DNA of 64,000 nucleotides from Podarcis raffonei (taxonomy: Eukaryota > Chordata > Lepidosauria > Squamata > Lacertidae), in assembly GCF_027172205.1 (NCBI RefSeq), contig NC_070604.1, positions 66,109,023 to 66,173,022 of the forward strand. The letters run 5' to 3'. Position numbers and translations under genes: made by a program. Shown piece after piece: positions 1-11,425 of the stretch (positions are counted from its first letter, which is position 1; the number at the start of each line of letters is the position of its first letter). The notes beneath the pieces were generated by a model. That model made no database searches, had not been told where the DNA came from, and saw only the letters and a program-made list of their open reading frames with translations.

Positions 1-1044
1 TCACAATCTGTTCCTTTGTTTCAGAACAAATGAAAAATAAACCTAACAGGCTCTTTTAAGTTCAGCTTTCTATTCATTCTGAAATTACTTCAAGCCCAGA
101 TTTGGATGTACTTCCTTGGTGTTCCTCTGAATTAGCAGATTTAGTTGATCAGTCCCCAATCCACACATACAATGAAAACAGGCTTTGGGGCCAATCTTGA
201 AGGCTGAATTTCATGTAGAAATATCTGGACATAAAATGCTCTTGTACGTGGTAGAATATGCAGCTCACATCTGGCAAAACCACAGTAGGGCAACAAATGT
301 ATAATATATCCTCATACACAGAGGCAAGAAACATCACCAGATTTACCTATTTTTGCTCAAAAAGGAGTTAACATAGTATCACACCCTTCATGAGGAAGCT
401 TTTTGGTGTTTTGAGGGAAGGACTGTGATTGGCTACTCAGTTTGTAACTTTAAGCAGTTATACATTGAAAAATAAATGTCTGCAATATACCACTTTAGAA
501 ATAATGGCTGTTTAAATCATCAACCTTTTTTCAATTTCCACATATCCCCTTCTCCCATACAGAGTTTAAAGGACAAAATTAATCAGTTTCCACCCACCTC
601 CTCTTTTACTTGCTGAATAATAAATGAAAGAAACACAAAAATCACTTTGGAATAGGGATGTGGCCAAACAAAGAGCACATTAGTAAAGTCCAGATCGATT
701 GACAAATACATTTTTCTCTCATTGCTATAGCTTTAGCTTTCCTATTTGGATAAATGTAGTTTTAAGAATTTCTTTTTTAAAGAAAGTGTTTTCTTAACAT
801 GAAATAAAACACAACCTTGTACAGCACCACTGCAATATTTAATCCATTTCATTTACAAATCACACAAAAGCTCAGATCCTATAAGTTAGCTCAAGGAAGT
901 ACATGCACGGGAAGCTCCTGGTCCTTCCTTCCCACTGTAACCATCCTTGCCTGGTTTTTGCCCCCGTCCTACATTGTCCAGGAGCAGTTTTCCAGGGGAC
1001 AGAACAGCAACTGCTCACATTTCCACTTACAAGAATTAGATAGC

Positions 1045-1144
1045 AGAGAATGGGAAAACCCTATGCTTGAGACCCTGGAAAATTACTGCCAGTCAGAGTG
1101 AACAGTACTAAGCTAGATGGACAAATAAAGCAGCTTCCTATGTC
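1045..1144 (+). repeat. tRNA-derived SINE, 3' part
   Basis: The stretch matches the body and end of a SINE seen several times in this window, with the recurring words 'ctgccagtcag', 'gctagatgga' and the end 'gcagcttcctatgt'. The tRNA-like head is missing or decayed. Other copies lie near 6.1, 12.7, 36.5 and 39.4 kb. Confidence 0.6.
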
Positions 1145-1153
1145 CTTCCTAAT

Positions 1154-1181
1154 ATTGATTGATTGATTGATTGATTGATTG
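1154..1181. repeat. (ATTG)n microsatellite
   Basis: Seven consecutive units of a four-base repeat follow directly on the end of the SINE and sit between two retroposons, as is common where a retroposon tail has expanded. Confidence 0.9.
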
Positions 1182-1182
1182 T

Positions 1183-1403
1183 ATTGATATATCACCTTTT
1201 CCTCCAAGAAGCTCAGGGAGGTATACATGGTTCTCCCCTCCCCCATTTTACCTTCACAGCAACTCTGTAACGTAGGTTGTTAGGTCCAAAGACAGTGACT
1301 GGCCCAAGGGTACCCAGTGAGCTTCATGGCTCAGTGGGGATTTGAACCCTGGTCTCCCAGGTCATAGTCCAACACTTTAACCATTGCATCATACTGGCTT
1401 TCC
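1183..1403 (-). repeat. MIR/CORE-like tRNA-derived SINE
   Basis: Read on the minus strand, the end near 1400 carries a tRNA-like head with a B-box-like 'gggtttgaat' element. The body contains the phrase 'actggcccaagg' on the plus strand. The same body recurs at 11.2 and 48.4 kb. Family assignment is by resemblance only. Confidence 0.55.
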
Positions 1404-2866
1404 AGTACACACACAAACACTTCTACCACACTAGAAAAGGAGCGGTTGAGAAAGGGCCTGTGGAAGCCTGTAGGCTGCTCTCAGGCTCTTTTGCTCTTAT
1501 GCAAACACAATTGGCATGGGGAAGATGGTTTCTGTGCAAGGACACTTTACTCAACGTGGTGCGCAAAGCCTAAAAGCTGGAGCTGTGTGCCTGCATTATG
1601 TCCGTTACTGGTGTGGCCTGGATATCCTATGTGGAAGGAAATTTTCATGTCTAAAGGCTAAGATTAAAAACAATGGAGCCCATCACTGACAAACATTAGG
1701 AAGCCAAATAATGGTTATTCTTGAAAGGATATATTTCTGTATCAAGGATTCCAAACTAAGTCCTTTTTTATTCCACTGTTGTTCAAAAACTCTCCCATGC
1801 AATTTGCTTGCACATCAACATGTCCAAGAACAAAGCAATCAGCAAACTCTGCCTTACAAATCAATCTTTGTGAACAGTCTTTCTTTCAAAGCCTGCAGGA
1901 CTGCCCATATGGCTCCTGGCATGATGCGTAAGAAAGATGATCAAACTGGCATATCAAAAAGCCACTGGCTTTATTGCAAAGGAGATTAAAACAAAGATCT
2001 CTGAGCAATGAGCAGCTCATATGGGAGAGAAGAACAAACAAGAATATGAAAAGCAAGTAAGACATGATCAAAAGAAAGAAGTAATCCAGAGTAGCCCAAG
2101 ATCAGTGATGGGAGGGAAAACATAAGCTCCAAAAGGGTGTGGGAAGAGGGAGGAGGTGCAAACATCAAAAGAGCTGAACTCAAGCACACAGCATGCTGGG
2201 TAGCATCTTATGCATAGAAACCTGTAACACAAGCAGGCTAAGAGTCCTAGGGCAGTTCCAAGTGGTCCCAGCATTCTTGTAAGGCGTCCACTATCCACTT
2301 TATTAATGGTTGCAAAGTAAAATAGGCATAGAGAGCAATGTTTCTGAAAGAAACATCCAGCTAGCCAACTAAGGAAAAACCATATCGAATGCACCATATT
2401 TCATGTGCTCTCCCAGGGGAATCTGAGTACAGAAAACAGATTTTCTCATGGTGTGATATGTTCACTAGATCTGAAATTGGTGCCCTTGTTACTGTTCCAG
2501 AGACTTGATCACCACACTGGGTCTGGCATGTCTGTTTGTAAGTTCTGTTTTCTGGATTGTGACTGCACCAGCCATGCCATTTGTGCATTCATCAGCACTG
2601 TCAGATACAGGACCAATAATTTCAGGGTGTGTCCTTCCCAAGTGAATCTACTGACACTGGAGCTCACATTGCATCTCTCAAACACTAAGGAGACATCTCT
2701 GCTACATGACATCAATGACTGTACTATACAGACTCCTCAGTATCAGGAGATCTCTGAGAAGCTTTCCCCAAACTTGACACCCCACTTCCTAGAAAAATTC
2801 AACAGCTGCAGAAAAGGGTACTGGCCCTTTAAGTGCCAGATGCAGCATTCAAGGAGCAGGGCTTTC

Positions 2867-3017
2867 TTCTGGGATAGCTCAGTTAGTAGAGCATGAGACT
2901 CTTAATCTCAGGGTTGAAGGTTTGAACCCTACACTGGGCAAAAGATTCCTGCATTGCAAGAGGCTGGATTAGATTACCTTCATGGTTCCTTCCAACTCTA
3001 CCATTCTATGACTCTAT
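2867..3017 (+). repeat. tRNA-Lys-derived SINE with CR1-like 3' tail
   Basis: The head reads like a tRNA-Lys(CTT) gene: an A-box region 'agctcagttagtagagc', an anticodon-loop stretch 'gactcttaatctc' and a B-box-like 'ggtttgaaccc'. It is followed by a tail, 'ccttccaactctaccattc', typical of CR1 3' ends. Such a chimera (tRNA-Lys head, CR1 tail) is known from reptile SINEs that borrow CR1 machinery. It is not a functional tRNA gene, since the acceptor end is lost in the tail. Confidence 0.8.
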
Positions 3018-3159
3018 TACCTTGTGTAACTAGCCCAGGCTACAAAACTCTACCAGCTGCTCCAAGGCACCACTGAAACAACTTTATTTTCTGCCTCTGC
3101 TACACTGCTACAACTGTAACCCTGATCTTAGCCAAGGTCTTGGCCTTGCTTTGCTTTAC

Positions 3160-4045
3160 CTATCATGTTTCAGAACCCTGGCTCTACAGATCTCTAATAT
3201 CTATATGAAGCTGCTGGGGGAGATCATCAGGGGGTTTGGGCTGGGTGTTCATCAGTATGCAGATGATACCCAGCTCTACCTCTCTTTTAAATCAGAACCA
3301 GTGAAGGCGGTGAAGGTCCTGTGTGAGTGCCTGGAGGCTGTTGGAGGATGGATGGCGGCTAACAGATTGAGGTTGAATCCTGACAAGACTGAAGTACTGT
3401 TTTTGGGGGACGGAGGCGGGCGGGTGTGAGGGACTCCCTGGTCCTGAATGGGGTAACTGTGCTCCTGAAGGACCAGGTGCGCATTCTGGGAGTCATTTTG
3501 GGACTCACAGCTGTCCATGGAGGCGCAGGTTAATTCTGTGTCCAGGGCGGCTGTCTACCAGCTCCATCTGGTACGCAGGCGGAGACCCTACCTGCCTGCG
3601 GACTGTCTTGCCAGAGTGGTGCATGCTCTAGTTATCTCCCACTTGAACTACTGCAATGCGCTCTACATGGGGCTACCTTTGAAGGTGACCCGGAAACTGC
3701 AATTAATCCAGAATGCGGCCGCTAGACTGGTGACTGGGAGTGGCCGCCGGGACCACATAACACTGGTCCTGAGAGATCTGCATTGGCTCCCAGTACGTTT
3801 CCGAGCACAATTCAAAGTGTTGGTGCTGACCTTTAAAGCCCTAAACGGCCTCGGTCCTGTATACCTGAAGGAGCGTCTCCACCCCCATCATTCAGCCCAG
3901 ACACTGAGGTCCAGCACCGAGGGCCTTCTGATGGTTCCCTCATTGCGAGAAGTGAGGTTACAGGGAACCAGACAGAGGCCTTCGCGGCACTGGCACCCGC
4001 CCTGTGGAACGCCCTTCCTTCAGATGTGAAGGAAATAAGCAGCTA
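3160..4045 (+). mobile_element. CR1/L2-clade LINE, reverse transcriptase 3' half
   Basis: Two open blocks encode the end of a non-LTR reverse transcriptase. The first has the catalytic motif HQYADDTQLY and the trailing LRLNPDKTEVLFLG. The second has the C-terminal region with LNYCNALYMGLP, LQLIQNAAARLV and [15 protein letters not shown], which is typical of the CR1/L2 clade. The blocks are in different frames, so the copy is dead and 5'-truncated. It continues after an inserted MITE at 4319. Confidence 0.85.
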
Positions 4046-4318
4046 CAGTGGTGCCCCGCAAGACGAATGCCTCGAAAAACGCGCAAGACAAAAGGGTTTT
4101 TCGGGTTTTGCGTCGCTTCGCAAGACGATTTTCCCTATGGGCTTGCTTTGCGAGTTCTTGCGAGTTTGTTTCCTTTTTCTTAAAGCCGCTAAGCCGTTAA
4201 TAGCCGCTAAGTCACTAATAGCCGCTAAGTCGCTAATCGCCGTGCTTCGCAAGATGAAAAAACCGCAAGACGAAGAGACTCGCGGAACAGATTAATTTCG
4301 TCTTGCGAGGCACCACTG
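4046..4318. mobile_element. Tigger-like MITE inside a LINE
   Basis: The ends are inverted repeats, 'cagtggtgccccgcaagac' on the left and 'gtcttgcgaggcaccactg' on the right, flanked by TA on both sides. This is the target preference of Tc1/mariner/pogo transposases. LINE sequence resumes directly on the far side. Near the right end is a 16-base unit 'agccgctaag...' repeated about three times. It has no coding capacity, so it was mobilised in trans. Confidence 0.75.
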
Positions 4319-4465
4319 TATCTTCTTTTTAAAAGACATCTGAAGGCAGCCCTGTTTAGGGAAGTTTTTAATATTTAATGCTGTGTTGTTTTTAACACTT
4401 GATTGGAAGCCGCCCAGAGTGGCTGGGGAAACTCAGCCAGATGAGTGGGGTATAAATAATAATAA
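4319..4465 (+). mobile_element. CR1/L2-clade LINE 3' end (continued)
   Basis: This is the last part of the LINE split by the MITE. It carries the phrase 'gacatctgaaggcagccc' and the terminal 'cgcccagagtggctgggg', also present in the copies at 29.6, 51.5 and 58.7 kb, and runs into an AAT/ATT tail. Confidence 0.8.
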
Positions 4466-4526
4466 TAATAATTATTATTATTATTATCATCATCATCATC
4501 ATCATCATCATCTTCATCATCATCAC
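4452..4526. repeat. (AAT)n/(ATT)n/(ATC)n microsatellite tail
   Basis: Consecutive trinucleotide runs start at the 3' end of the LINE and change from AAT to ATT to ATC, a tail that has drifted after expansion. Confidence 0.9.
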
Positions 4527-6107
4527 CTTCCCTTGGTGCTGAACATCACCACAGAACAGGACATTTCATTAAACTCCCCATCATGATCTTAAGGTCAGTC
4601 AAGATCAGTGTTTATGTGAACTTATGACCACCCTCCCCCATGTGTTTTACTTTCCCCTTGCTTACACTGAATTACATTTGCCATTTTAATGCCATTTTCA
4701 CACATTCTGGATACATCTTTTGGAGCATTTCACAATCCTTTTTTTTCTACCACCCGCAGTGGTTTGGTGTCATAACTTGGCTACCTTACTGCTCATTCCA
4801 GATCATTTTTTGAACAAATTGTTTGGGAGAAAGATGACAGAATTGTGTGGAAAAAATAAAAATGCTATTAATAAGAATAGCAAAGAAAATTGTTGTTGTT
4901 GTTGTTGTTATATTTCCCCAGAATAGCTCAAAGGTTGAAAGCTAGTCTGTCCTATATAATTGAAAGAGACTGCTGTTCAAATCCAGACAACTGGGTTGCA
5001 GCTCAGCAGTTGAATTTATCTGAATAAACTATGGGGGCAGGGGGAGAATAAGATTTTACAATATGTAAACCTGGATTAATGATTATAGAAGAAACACAGA
5101 CAGGCAGATTGACACAGAACTCGTGTGCAACATTAAACAGGGAGGTGAAAATTCAGCTTAGCTGGCTGACCAGATTCTTTTTTTAAAAAGTTTCATAAAG
5201 AAATTCAGATAAATTATTTCCAACTTTCTGTAGTCTTGCATTACAATGAAAAAGAAAATTCATTGAGGTCCAATTTTCACTTACTGTACTTCAAGGAATG
5301 ATATTTACCTGTTATCATTATTAGGCTTCACCATTGAACAAAACAAGTCCCACGTTTCTAAACCCTTGAGATTGGAGTCTGTTATGGAAGCATCCCTACT
5401 ATTTCACATTTTGACTTAAATTCAGTATTAGATGGCTTGGAATGCAAGACTGAATTGGTATTGATTGTTACTGTATAGAGCTATGGACATGTTGAGCTTC
5501 CTTCATCTAAATAGAGATGGCTCAGACCACTTGGCAATGGGCCTGCTTGGTTTCCAAATAGCATTTCCCCTGTACATTTCTAAAGCCTGGCTTAGCATAT
5601 CAAAAATGCAAAGGTACATTACAAAACGTACATTACAAAAACTGTATACCTAGTCTCTGTTTTTCAGCAAATTATGGTGGATAATAACTTAAGTAAAGAT
5701 ATAGTGTCTTCCCCCCCCCCTTTAGTTGTTTCAGCAGTAAACAATAGGAAAAAAACAATACTCACTTGCTATTCTGAATGTGTTAATTTTTGCTCATTGG
5801 ATCAGTTAAAAAACCTGTCCCTTCGTTCAGGGAACTGAGGCATTGCTGTGTTAAGTATAAGCTTTATTCACACACACACACACAAATCTTGCAAGTCAGG
5901 AAGAGAACAAAACCTTTCTGTTTTCAAGTACTTATAGGTGGCACAGAGGCAGAGATAAGGCTGCAATCCTTTATATACTTACCTAGAAACACAATGGAAC
6001 TTACTTCTGAGTATACATGCCTAGGATTATGCTATAAGTCTCTTTCACTGCTCTTATTTACAACCATCAAATGGGCAATTGCAAAGCTAAACCTAAAGGC
6101 TTGATAA

Positions 6108-6272
6108 ACTGTAGCTAAGGAGCAGAGCACATGCTTTGCATGAAATAGACCCAGGTTCAATCTCCGGAATTTCTAAGCAGTGCTGTGAAAAACCCTTGTC
6201 TAAGACCCTGCCAGACAGTTCAGACAATGCTGAGCTAGATAGACCAATGGTCTGACTTCAGTCCCTGGCATA
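6108..6272 (+). repeat. tRNA-derived SINE
   Basis: This is a fuller copy of the family at 1045. The tRNA-like head has 'gctttgcatg' and a B-box-like 'aggttcaatctcc', then the body and the end 'gctagatagaccaatggtc'. It is diverged from the copies at 12.7 and 39.4 kb, so it is an old insertion. Confidence 0.7.
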
Positions 6273-6794
6273 ACACTCAGAGTTGGTCTGAGGAGATAGA
6301 CTGTGATGGTACATTTCATCCCCTGATTTTTGCCCCCACCCAGAAAATATCCAATATGCCTCCACTGCCTTTAAAGCCTATGCATGGGGGCACAAAACTG
6401 GAAGGGGAAAATCTCAGGCTAGAATTGCTACCTGTCCCTATAAAAAATGGGATCGTTCTGGTTTTGGACAAAAGTGTAACCCCTGAAGTGTAGGTGGGTT
6501 CCCACAAGGAAGACATAGTGATAACAGCAAGAACCTTTATTGAACTACAGAACTGGACAACAGGGGCAAAGCAACTGCTTATATACATTTCTGAAGGCCT
6601 GGGCTACTCCCATTCCCAATGTCATTGGCTGCCTAAACTTCCAAGCTGCGAATCATAAGTCAGAGTTTAAGGGCCAATGGCAGAGGCCCAAATCCTGAAA
6701 TGTTCTGTGACTGGATATCAGGTACTGAATCAGAACACAGGGGCTCAGAATCCTTAGTCCAGACTCAAGCTCAGGCAACACAGACCACTGACTA

Positions 6795-7020
6795 CAGTGG
6801 TATCTCGGTTTACAGACGCTTCAGGTTACAGACTCCGCTAACCCAGAAATAATACCTTGGGTTAAGAACTTTGCTTCAGGATGAGAACAGAAATCATGCT
6901 CCAGCGGCGCAGCAGCAGTGGGAGGCTCCATTAGCTAAAGTGGTACCTCAGGTTAAGAACAGTTTCAGGTTAAGAACGGACCTCCGGAACGAATTAAGTT
7001 CTTAACCCGAGGTACCACTG
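6795..7020. mobile_element. Tigger-like MITE (226 bp)
   Basis: Inverted ends 'cagtggtatctcgg' and 'ccgaggtaccactg' are flanked by TA on each side. The interior shares 'ttaagaac' motifs and 'atttctg'/'cagaaat' blocks with the element at 47482, so both belong to one non-autonomous pogo/Tigger family. Confidence 0.8.
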
Positions 7021-8465
7021 TACATAATATCCCCTTTCCCATTTGGACTTCAAACAGGATTCCTTTTCCTCCACATTTGAGCTCAGCCAGCCCCAAATGG
7101 CACTTGCATCGCTGTTGGTGTGGCTGACAAGGTACAAGGTACCAGCCCAGTACAAGGGACAACAGAGAAAAGGTGAAAGAAGCAACCTCTTCTCCCTCCC
7201 TCCCTCTTGCTGGTGCTCCTCCTATGCTGCCGCCCCCCAGTCTAGCATGATGTGGAGCTACCACTGCTCAGCCCCCTCTGCCACACTGACCTAACCTCTC
7301 CTCCTCCCTCCTCTTCCACACTCTAGTCTCTTCTGATACCAGCATGGGCAAGAGGCTGGAGCTTCATCTCAAGGCACCTGTGGGAGCTGGCCATCTATCC
7401 CTGGCCCCTGCCTACCTATGCGAGTTGAGGGAAAGAGCAGGGCCAAAATGGTGAGGGAAGCGGGAGACCAAATGTGGGGAATCCCCCTCCACAATGTGGG
7501 GGAGGATTTGGTGCCATGAGAGTATGTGTGACCCTCCCACCCCCACCCCGACCAGTCCTTTATTTTGGGTGACCTGTCTCATATTTTGCCCAAAGGTGCC
7601 AACCCAATTTTAGACCATACCAGAAAACTAACCCATAGAAGACTGCACTATTTTCAATGTTTTGATTTTACAACATGTTTGTGTTTACTTCTAGTCACTC
7701 ACAAAGTATCCTTATACCTGAAAACATTAAAAGATCTAATACTGTTTGCTCAGCAAAAGGATTGAAATAAGCTGTGCTTTTTAAAAAATTAGGCAGTCAA
7801 TACCTAGCTGTACTTAATGTTCCTTCCCTTCTATTATTTTTTAGACAAGATTGAAATGCACAAAGGGAATAAAATTTAAATTTGTTGAGTTAAAAGTCGA
7901 TTAAGCTCTCATAGTGCTGTCTTGTAGGAGAAATGAGGATTTTCCATTCTCAGGTCCAAGAGGGACATCTAGTGGGAGCAGAAAGTATTGATTTATAGAC
8001 CATTCTAGCTTGAGGAACGAAAAGAGAGAGAGAGCAAGAGAGCAAAAGATTGAGGAAGAGAATAAAAAAGACATGAAAGGGAACAAGAAATTACAACTGC
8101 CCTTCTCTAGAAATATAATTATTTCAGTAAAATCTTCTCTGGAGGTCACAGATTTGGAGAGTGTGTGATAGAATTCCTAGTTGTCATAATTAGATTTTAC
8201 TAATACCACGAGGAAATGATCGGCTACCAACTGTAGTAGCAAGTTAAAGATGCATTGTTTCTGAAACCTACTGTCATTTTGCAATGGAACAGAAAGATTT
8301 CCTTATGAAACCGAGCTACAACAATATATAGCTACCTTCAGTACCCAGTCCATTCTTCCCTTCCAACTATCTACTTTAGCTTCTCCAGGTCTTCTCCCTC
8401 TTTCCAATACTGTCTGGCTTTTCTATGCAATTATAAGTAGAACAGAATAGATTATTACCACCATT

Positions 8466-8487
8466 ACACACACACACACACACACAC
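8466..8487. repeat. (CA)n microsatellite
   Basis: About eleven uninterrupted CA units. Confidence 0.9.
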
Positions 8488-9926
8488 TATCCATAAGAAA
8501 TGTACTCAAGTGTTTTAAAATAACACCTGGTTTTGAAATTTTAAAGCAATAAAGCACAATTCCAAAAAAAATAAAATACCAAGATAGTGTAATTATATAC
8601 TACATGTCTTAGCTAAATATTAACTGTACATGGTGCAACTTTCAATCACACACCTTACTACTCTCAAGGTGCAAATAAAAACACTGAACTGCAAAAGAAT
8701 GCCTTTTATTTTCACCAGCCTACTGCAACCTTGAAACAACGTGGCTTTCTTTATTTTCCTCTCCAGTGCCATAAACCATGGTTACTTCCTTAGCTGCAGC
8801 AGCTCATAAACATTTTTGTCTGGAAGCTGCACTATGTAAACTATACTCTCAACTTTCATTATTATTAAGCCCTGCATTTGGATGTGAAGCCATCTTGAAC
8901 ACTGTGAATGGGGCAATATAAATCTAATGTAACCTCTGTGGGTGTAGTAGTTTCTTTCCCACCATCCCTATGCGCCTGCATAGCATTACTCTGTGAGTCA
9001 TTTACCCCTTGAAAAGGACTTCTACACCTTTCTAGCAGTGTTTCAAAGTTACCAAAGAAGTATGACCTACTGGAACTGTTGGTCTTCACCAAAATATACA
9101 TGCTCACAGGATATTTCAGTGATTGTTTTGGATACAAATGCCTTTCCCCCCTAAATTCTGTCTAAAGGTATCCAACCACACCTCCTTCGCAATAGCCTAC
9201 ATTTCATTTTGAAGAGATTTATGGCATATATTTGCAACAGTGGGGTGTACGGGTGTTAAGGGAGGGGTACCTCTGGTGTGGGGGCACTTTGTGCTCCTTC
9301 TGGAAGAGTTTGTACACCTTGCACTCGGTTCTCACCTGTGGCTCCTAGAAGCTGTCAACATGTGGACAGCGACCATACTCTGGAAAACAGCTTCTACTGG
9401 CTGGCTAACCCAGGTGAAGGTACCCGATGGGTCTCAAGTCAAACCCTGGCAAATTGAGCAAATGAAACCAATAGTGGGTTCAATGGCCAAGAAGGCAGTT
9501 TCTGCATGAGCTGTAGAGGGAGGTGAGGGGCAGGTGGGGCTCATCAACCTGGGAAGGTAGCTCATCTAGGAGAAGAAAGACTCTGGTCCTAAACCTTGTA
9601 TCTTCAGGAGAAGAAAAGGCTAAGGATTAAACCCTACACAAATCTGGAGCAGAGTCCCTAAGACGGCTGGACTGCAGACAAGCTGGTGCCAAACGTTTTG
9701 CTCTGCTTTCCTTTGGGACCACATCAGCGAGGCCGAGAGGGGGGTCTTGTTGTCTAGGCAGCCCAGGACCTCCATACACACCAACGCCTCACAGAGAAGT
9801 CACTTTAGTGCTATTAACGCAGCAGTTTGACTTCACTGTCTCTCTAGACAGCCAGAGGCCAACCACAGACCTGTGTGCCCCTGTATTCATTCATGACCCT
9901 TGTTAATTCCCCGTGGTCATCACAAG

Positions 9927-10171
9927 CTAACTGCAACTCAGAAGTTGAACGGAACCCATTCTGGAAGTCTGTTCGACTTCCAAAAAGTTCAAAAGCCAAG
10001 GTGCGGCTTCTGATTGGCTGCAGGAAACTCCTGCAGCCAATCGGAACACACGTCGGACATTTGGGTTCCAAAGAACATTCACAAACTGGAACACTCACTT
10101 CCGGGTTTGCAGTGTTTGGGAGGCAAAACGTTCCAACTCACAAGGCGTTTGACTTCCGAGGTACAACTTTA
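9927..10171. mobile_element. Degraded Tigger-like MITE (approximate ends)
   Basis: The right part ends in 'gacttccgaggtacaac', the family's typical end. The left part begins with a diverged inverse of it. The interior has a near-perfect palindrome around 'gattggctgcaggaaactcc' (9990-10045) and CpG-rich words such as 'cacttccggg'. The ends are decayed and no clear target duplication remains. Confidence 0.45.
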
Positions 10172-10249
10172 CTTCGGAGTCACCTCACAATGCATTCCCA
10201 GTCTCAACAGAAGGGAGGGGGGTTTGTAAACCTATTAACTATCTCCACC

Positions 10250-10309
<60 letters not shown>
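10250..10309. repeat. (TAA)20 microsatellite
   Basis: Sixty bases of uninterrupted ATA/TAA units lie about 350 bases into EPM2A intron 1. The purity of the array suggests that it is length-variable. Confidence 0.95.
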
Positions 10310-10479
10310 CTGTCTCCCCTTTTGCAGCCAACACAGCACCATCCACGCGAAGAAATATATCTCAGCAGACTGAGGGTAAGACTTTCTACATTTGTGAGCT
10401 ACCTACACCTAAAAGATCCGCTCAAGGCAGACTGGTTTTTTTCTTTATTACATAACGGTGACACAGCTGTGCTGATGCA

Positions 10480-11140
10480 ATAAGCGCGCGTCCCTCGCGC
10501 TGCCCACGACGAAGGCAAAAACAACCGCCCACCGTCCTCGACGCGAGAACTGGCCGTCATGGCCACGCCCCCGTGGCACACGCATGCGTGCGGGTGCACA
10601 AACACGGAGAGGAAGAAGGCGGGGGCAGGGAGCTCGGCTTGCTGAGCGGCCGTTACCTTCCCAGACAGCGTCCCCCGTCTCGTGCCGCCTGAGGAATTTG
10701 TACCAGAAGGTGCACGCGGCCTCGTCCTCGCGCAGCGCCGCCTCCGCGAGCCACAGGACCGGCTCCTGAGCAGGCAAGGGAGCCAGCGGCCGCGCGGGCT
10801 TCATGGCCAGCGCCTGCTTGGGGTCCCACTGGCCCAGCTCGGGCCGGGAACCCGAGACGCACAGCGCCGTGCCGCCTTCGGCTAGCCGGGCGGGCACGAC
10901 GACCCCGAAGCGGAACAGCATGTCAGGAGCCGGCGGCGGCGGAGCAGGCAGAGAGCGGGGTTGTTGGGCTCCCTCACGCCGCCGAGCGACTGCGACGTCA
11001 CTTCGGCCTCCGTGAGGCGCTGCCCGTCCGCGCTCCGCTACCGAAAAGGGAATGCGAGCAGGCGGCGAAAGAGCGGACGGAGCAGGACACGTGACACTTC
11101 GGGAACCCGTTATAAAGGCCTCTCGCGCCGCCTGTTAATT
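10480..11140. promoter_or_regulatory. CpG island, EPM2A promoter and exon 1
   Basis: GC content and CpG density rise sharply here against AT-rich flanks, and the island covers EPM2A exon 1 and about 200 bases upstream. A CRE-like 'gacgtcac' lies at 10992-10999, about 70 bases upstream of the start codon. On the plus strand 'ttataaagg' near 11109 would face away from EPM2A, so some divergent transcription is possible. I see no coding exon on that side. Confidence 0.8.
10657..10921 (-). CDS. EPM2A: Laforin, exon 1 (carbohydrate-binding domain, partial)
   Basis: Laforin is a dual-specificity phosphatase that removes phosphate from glycogen; in humans its loss causes Lafora disease. The 88 codons plus one base give MLFRFGVVVPARL, then SRPELGQWDPK and TFWYKFLRR, colinear with human residues 1 to about 100, which form most of the CBM20 starch/glycogen-binding domain. 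W32, and the counterparts of human W60, K87 and W99 (W57, K75, W87 here), are kept. The loops after residue 40 and before TFWYKF are shorter than in human by about twelve residues. The start is an ATG matching the human start. The exon ends at GAAG followed by gtaacg, in the same phase as human exon 1. The phosphatase exons are not in the window. Confidence 0.93.
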
Positions 11141-11204
11141 TTATTTTAAGGCCCCTGCACGGTCGCAAAGGACCAGCGGTTCTCGAAGAGAGCGAGGCCC
11201 GGCT

Positions 11205-11425
11205 TGCATTGTATTTGTTCCACGTTTCACTTCCACCCCACCTTTCCCTCCAAGGGCCTCAATGCGGCAGACATTGGTTCTCCCTCTCCCCACAACCACC
11301 CTGCCAGGTAGTTTAGCCTGACTGGCAGCGCTCGCCGCAACGTCATCCAGGGAGCTTCCTGGGCCAGCAGGGATTTGAACTCTGGTCTCCCAGATCCGAC
11401 GCTGCATCACACTGACTCTCCTATA
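11205..11425 (-). repeat. MIR/CORE-like SINE
   Basis: The order of words matches the copy at 1183: 'tccctccaagg', 'ggttctccctc', then a reverse B-box-like 'gggatttgaactctgg' and 'cactgactctcc' at the tRNA-like end. It lies just outside the CpG island. Confidence 0.5.

Larger units (their letters stand above)
1..10479. other. EPM2A intron 1 (inferred), no exon recognised
   Basis: No open frame here resembles laforin exons 2-4 or any other protein I know. Because EPM2A exon 1 ends at 10657 and is followed by a splice donor on the minus strand, this stretch is inferred to be the start of its long first intron. It holds the SINEs, LINE, MITEs and microsatellites listed separately. The parts at 1-1040, 1405-2860, 4530-6100, 7030-9920 show only unremarkable AT-rich sequence and short (CA)n or poly-C runs. 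Confidence 0.6.

Noticed and set aside
2867-2940. A tRNA-Lys gene
   Set aside because: The tRNA-like part lacks a pairing acceptor stem and continues straight into a CR1-like tail, so it is a SINE head.
9875-10483. 202-codon ORF with a long Asn run
   Set aside because: The Asn run is simply the translated (TAA/AAT)20 microsatellite, and the flanks are a decayed MITE.
10448-10656. Continuation of the laforin frame beyond exon 1
   Set aside because: The frame runs on for about 70 codons but the similarity to laforin stops at WEG, where a gtaacg donor lies. The rest is intron within the CpG island.
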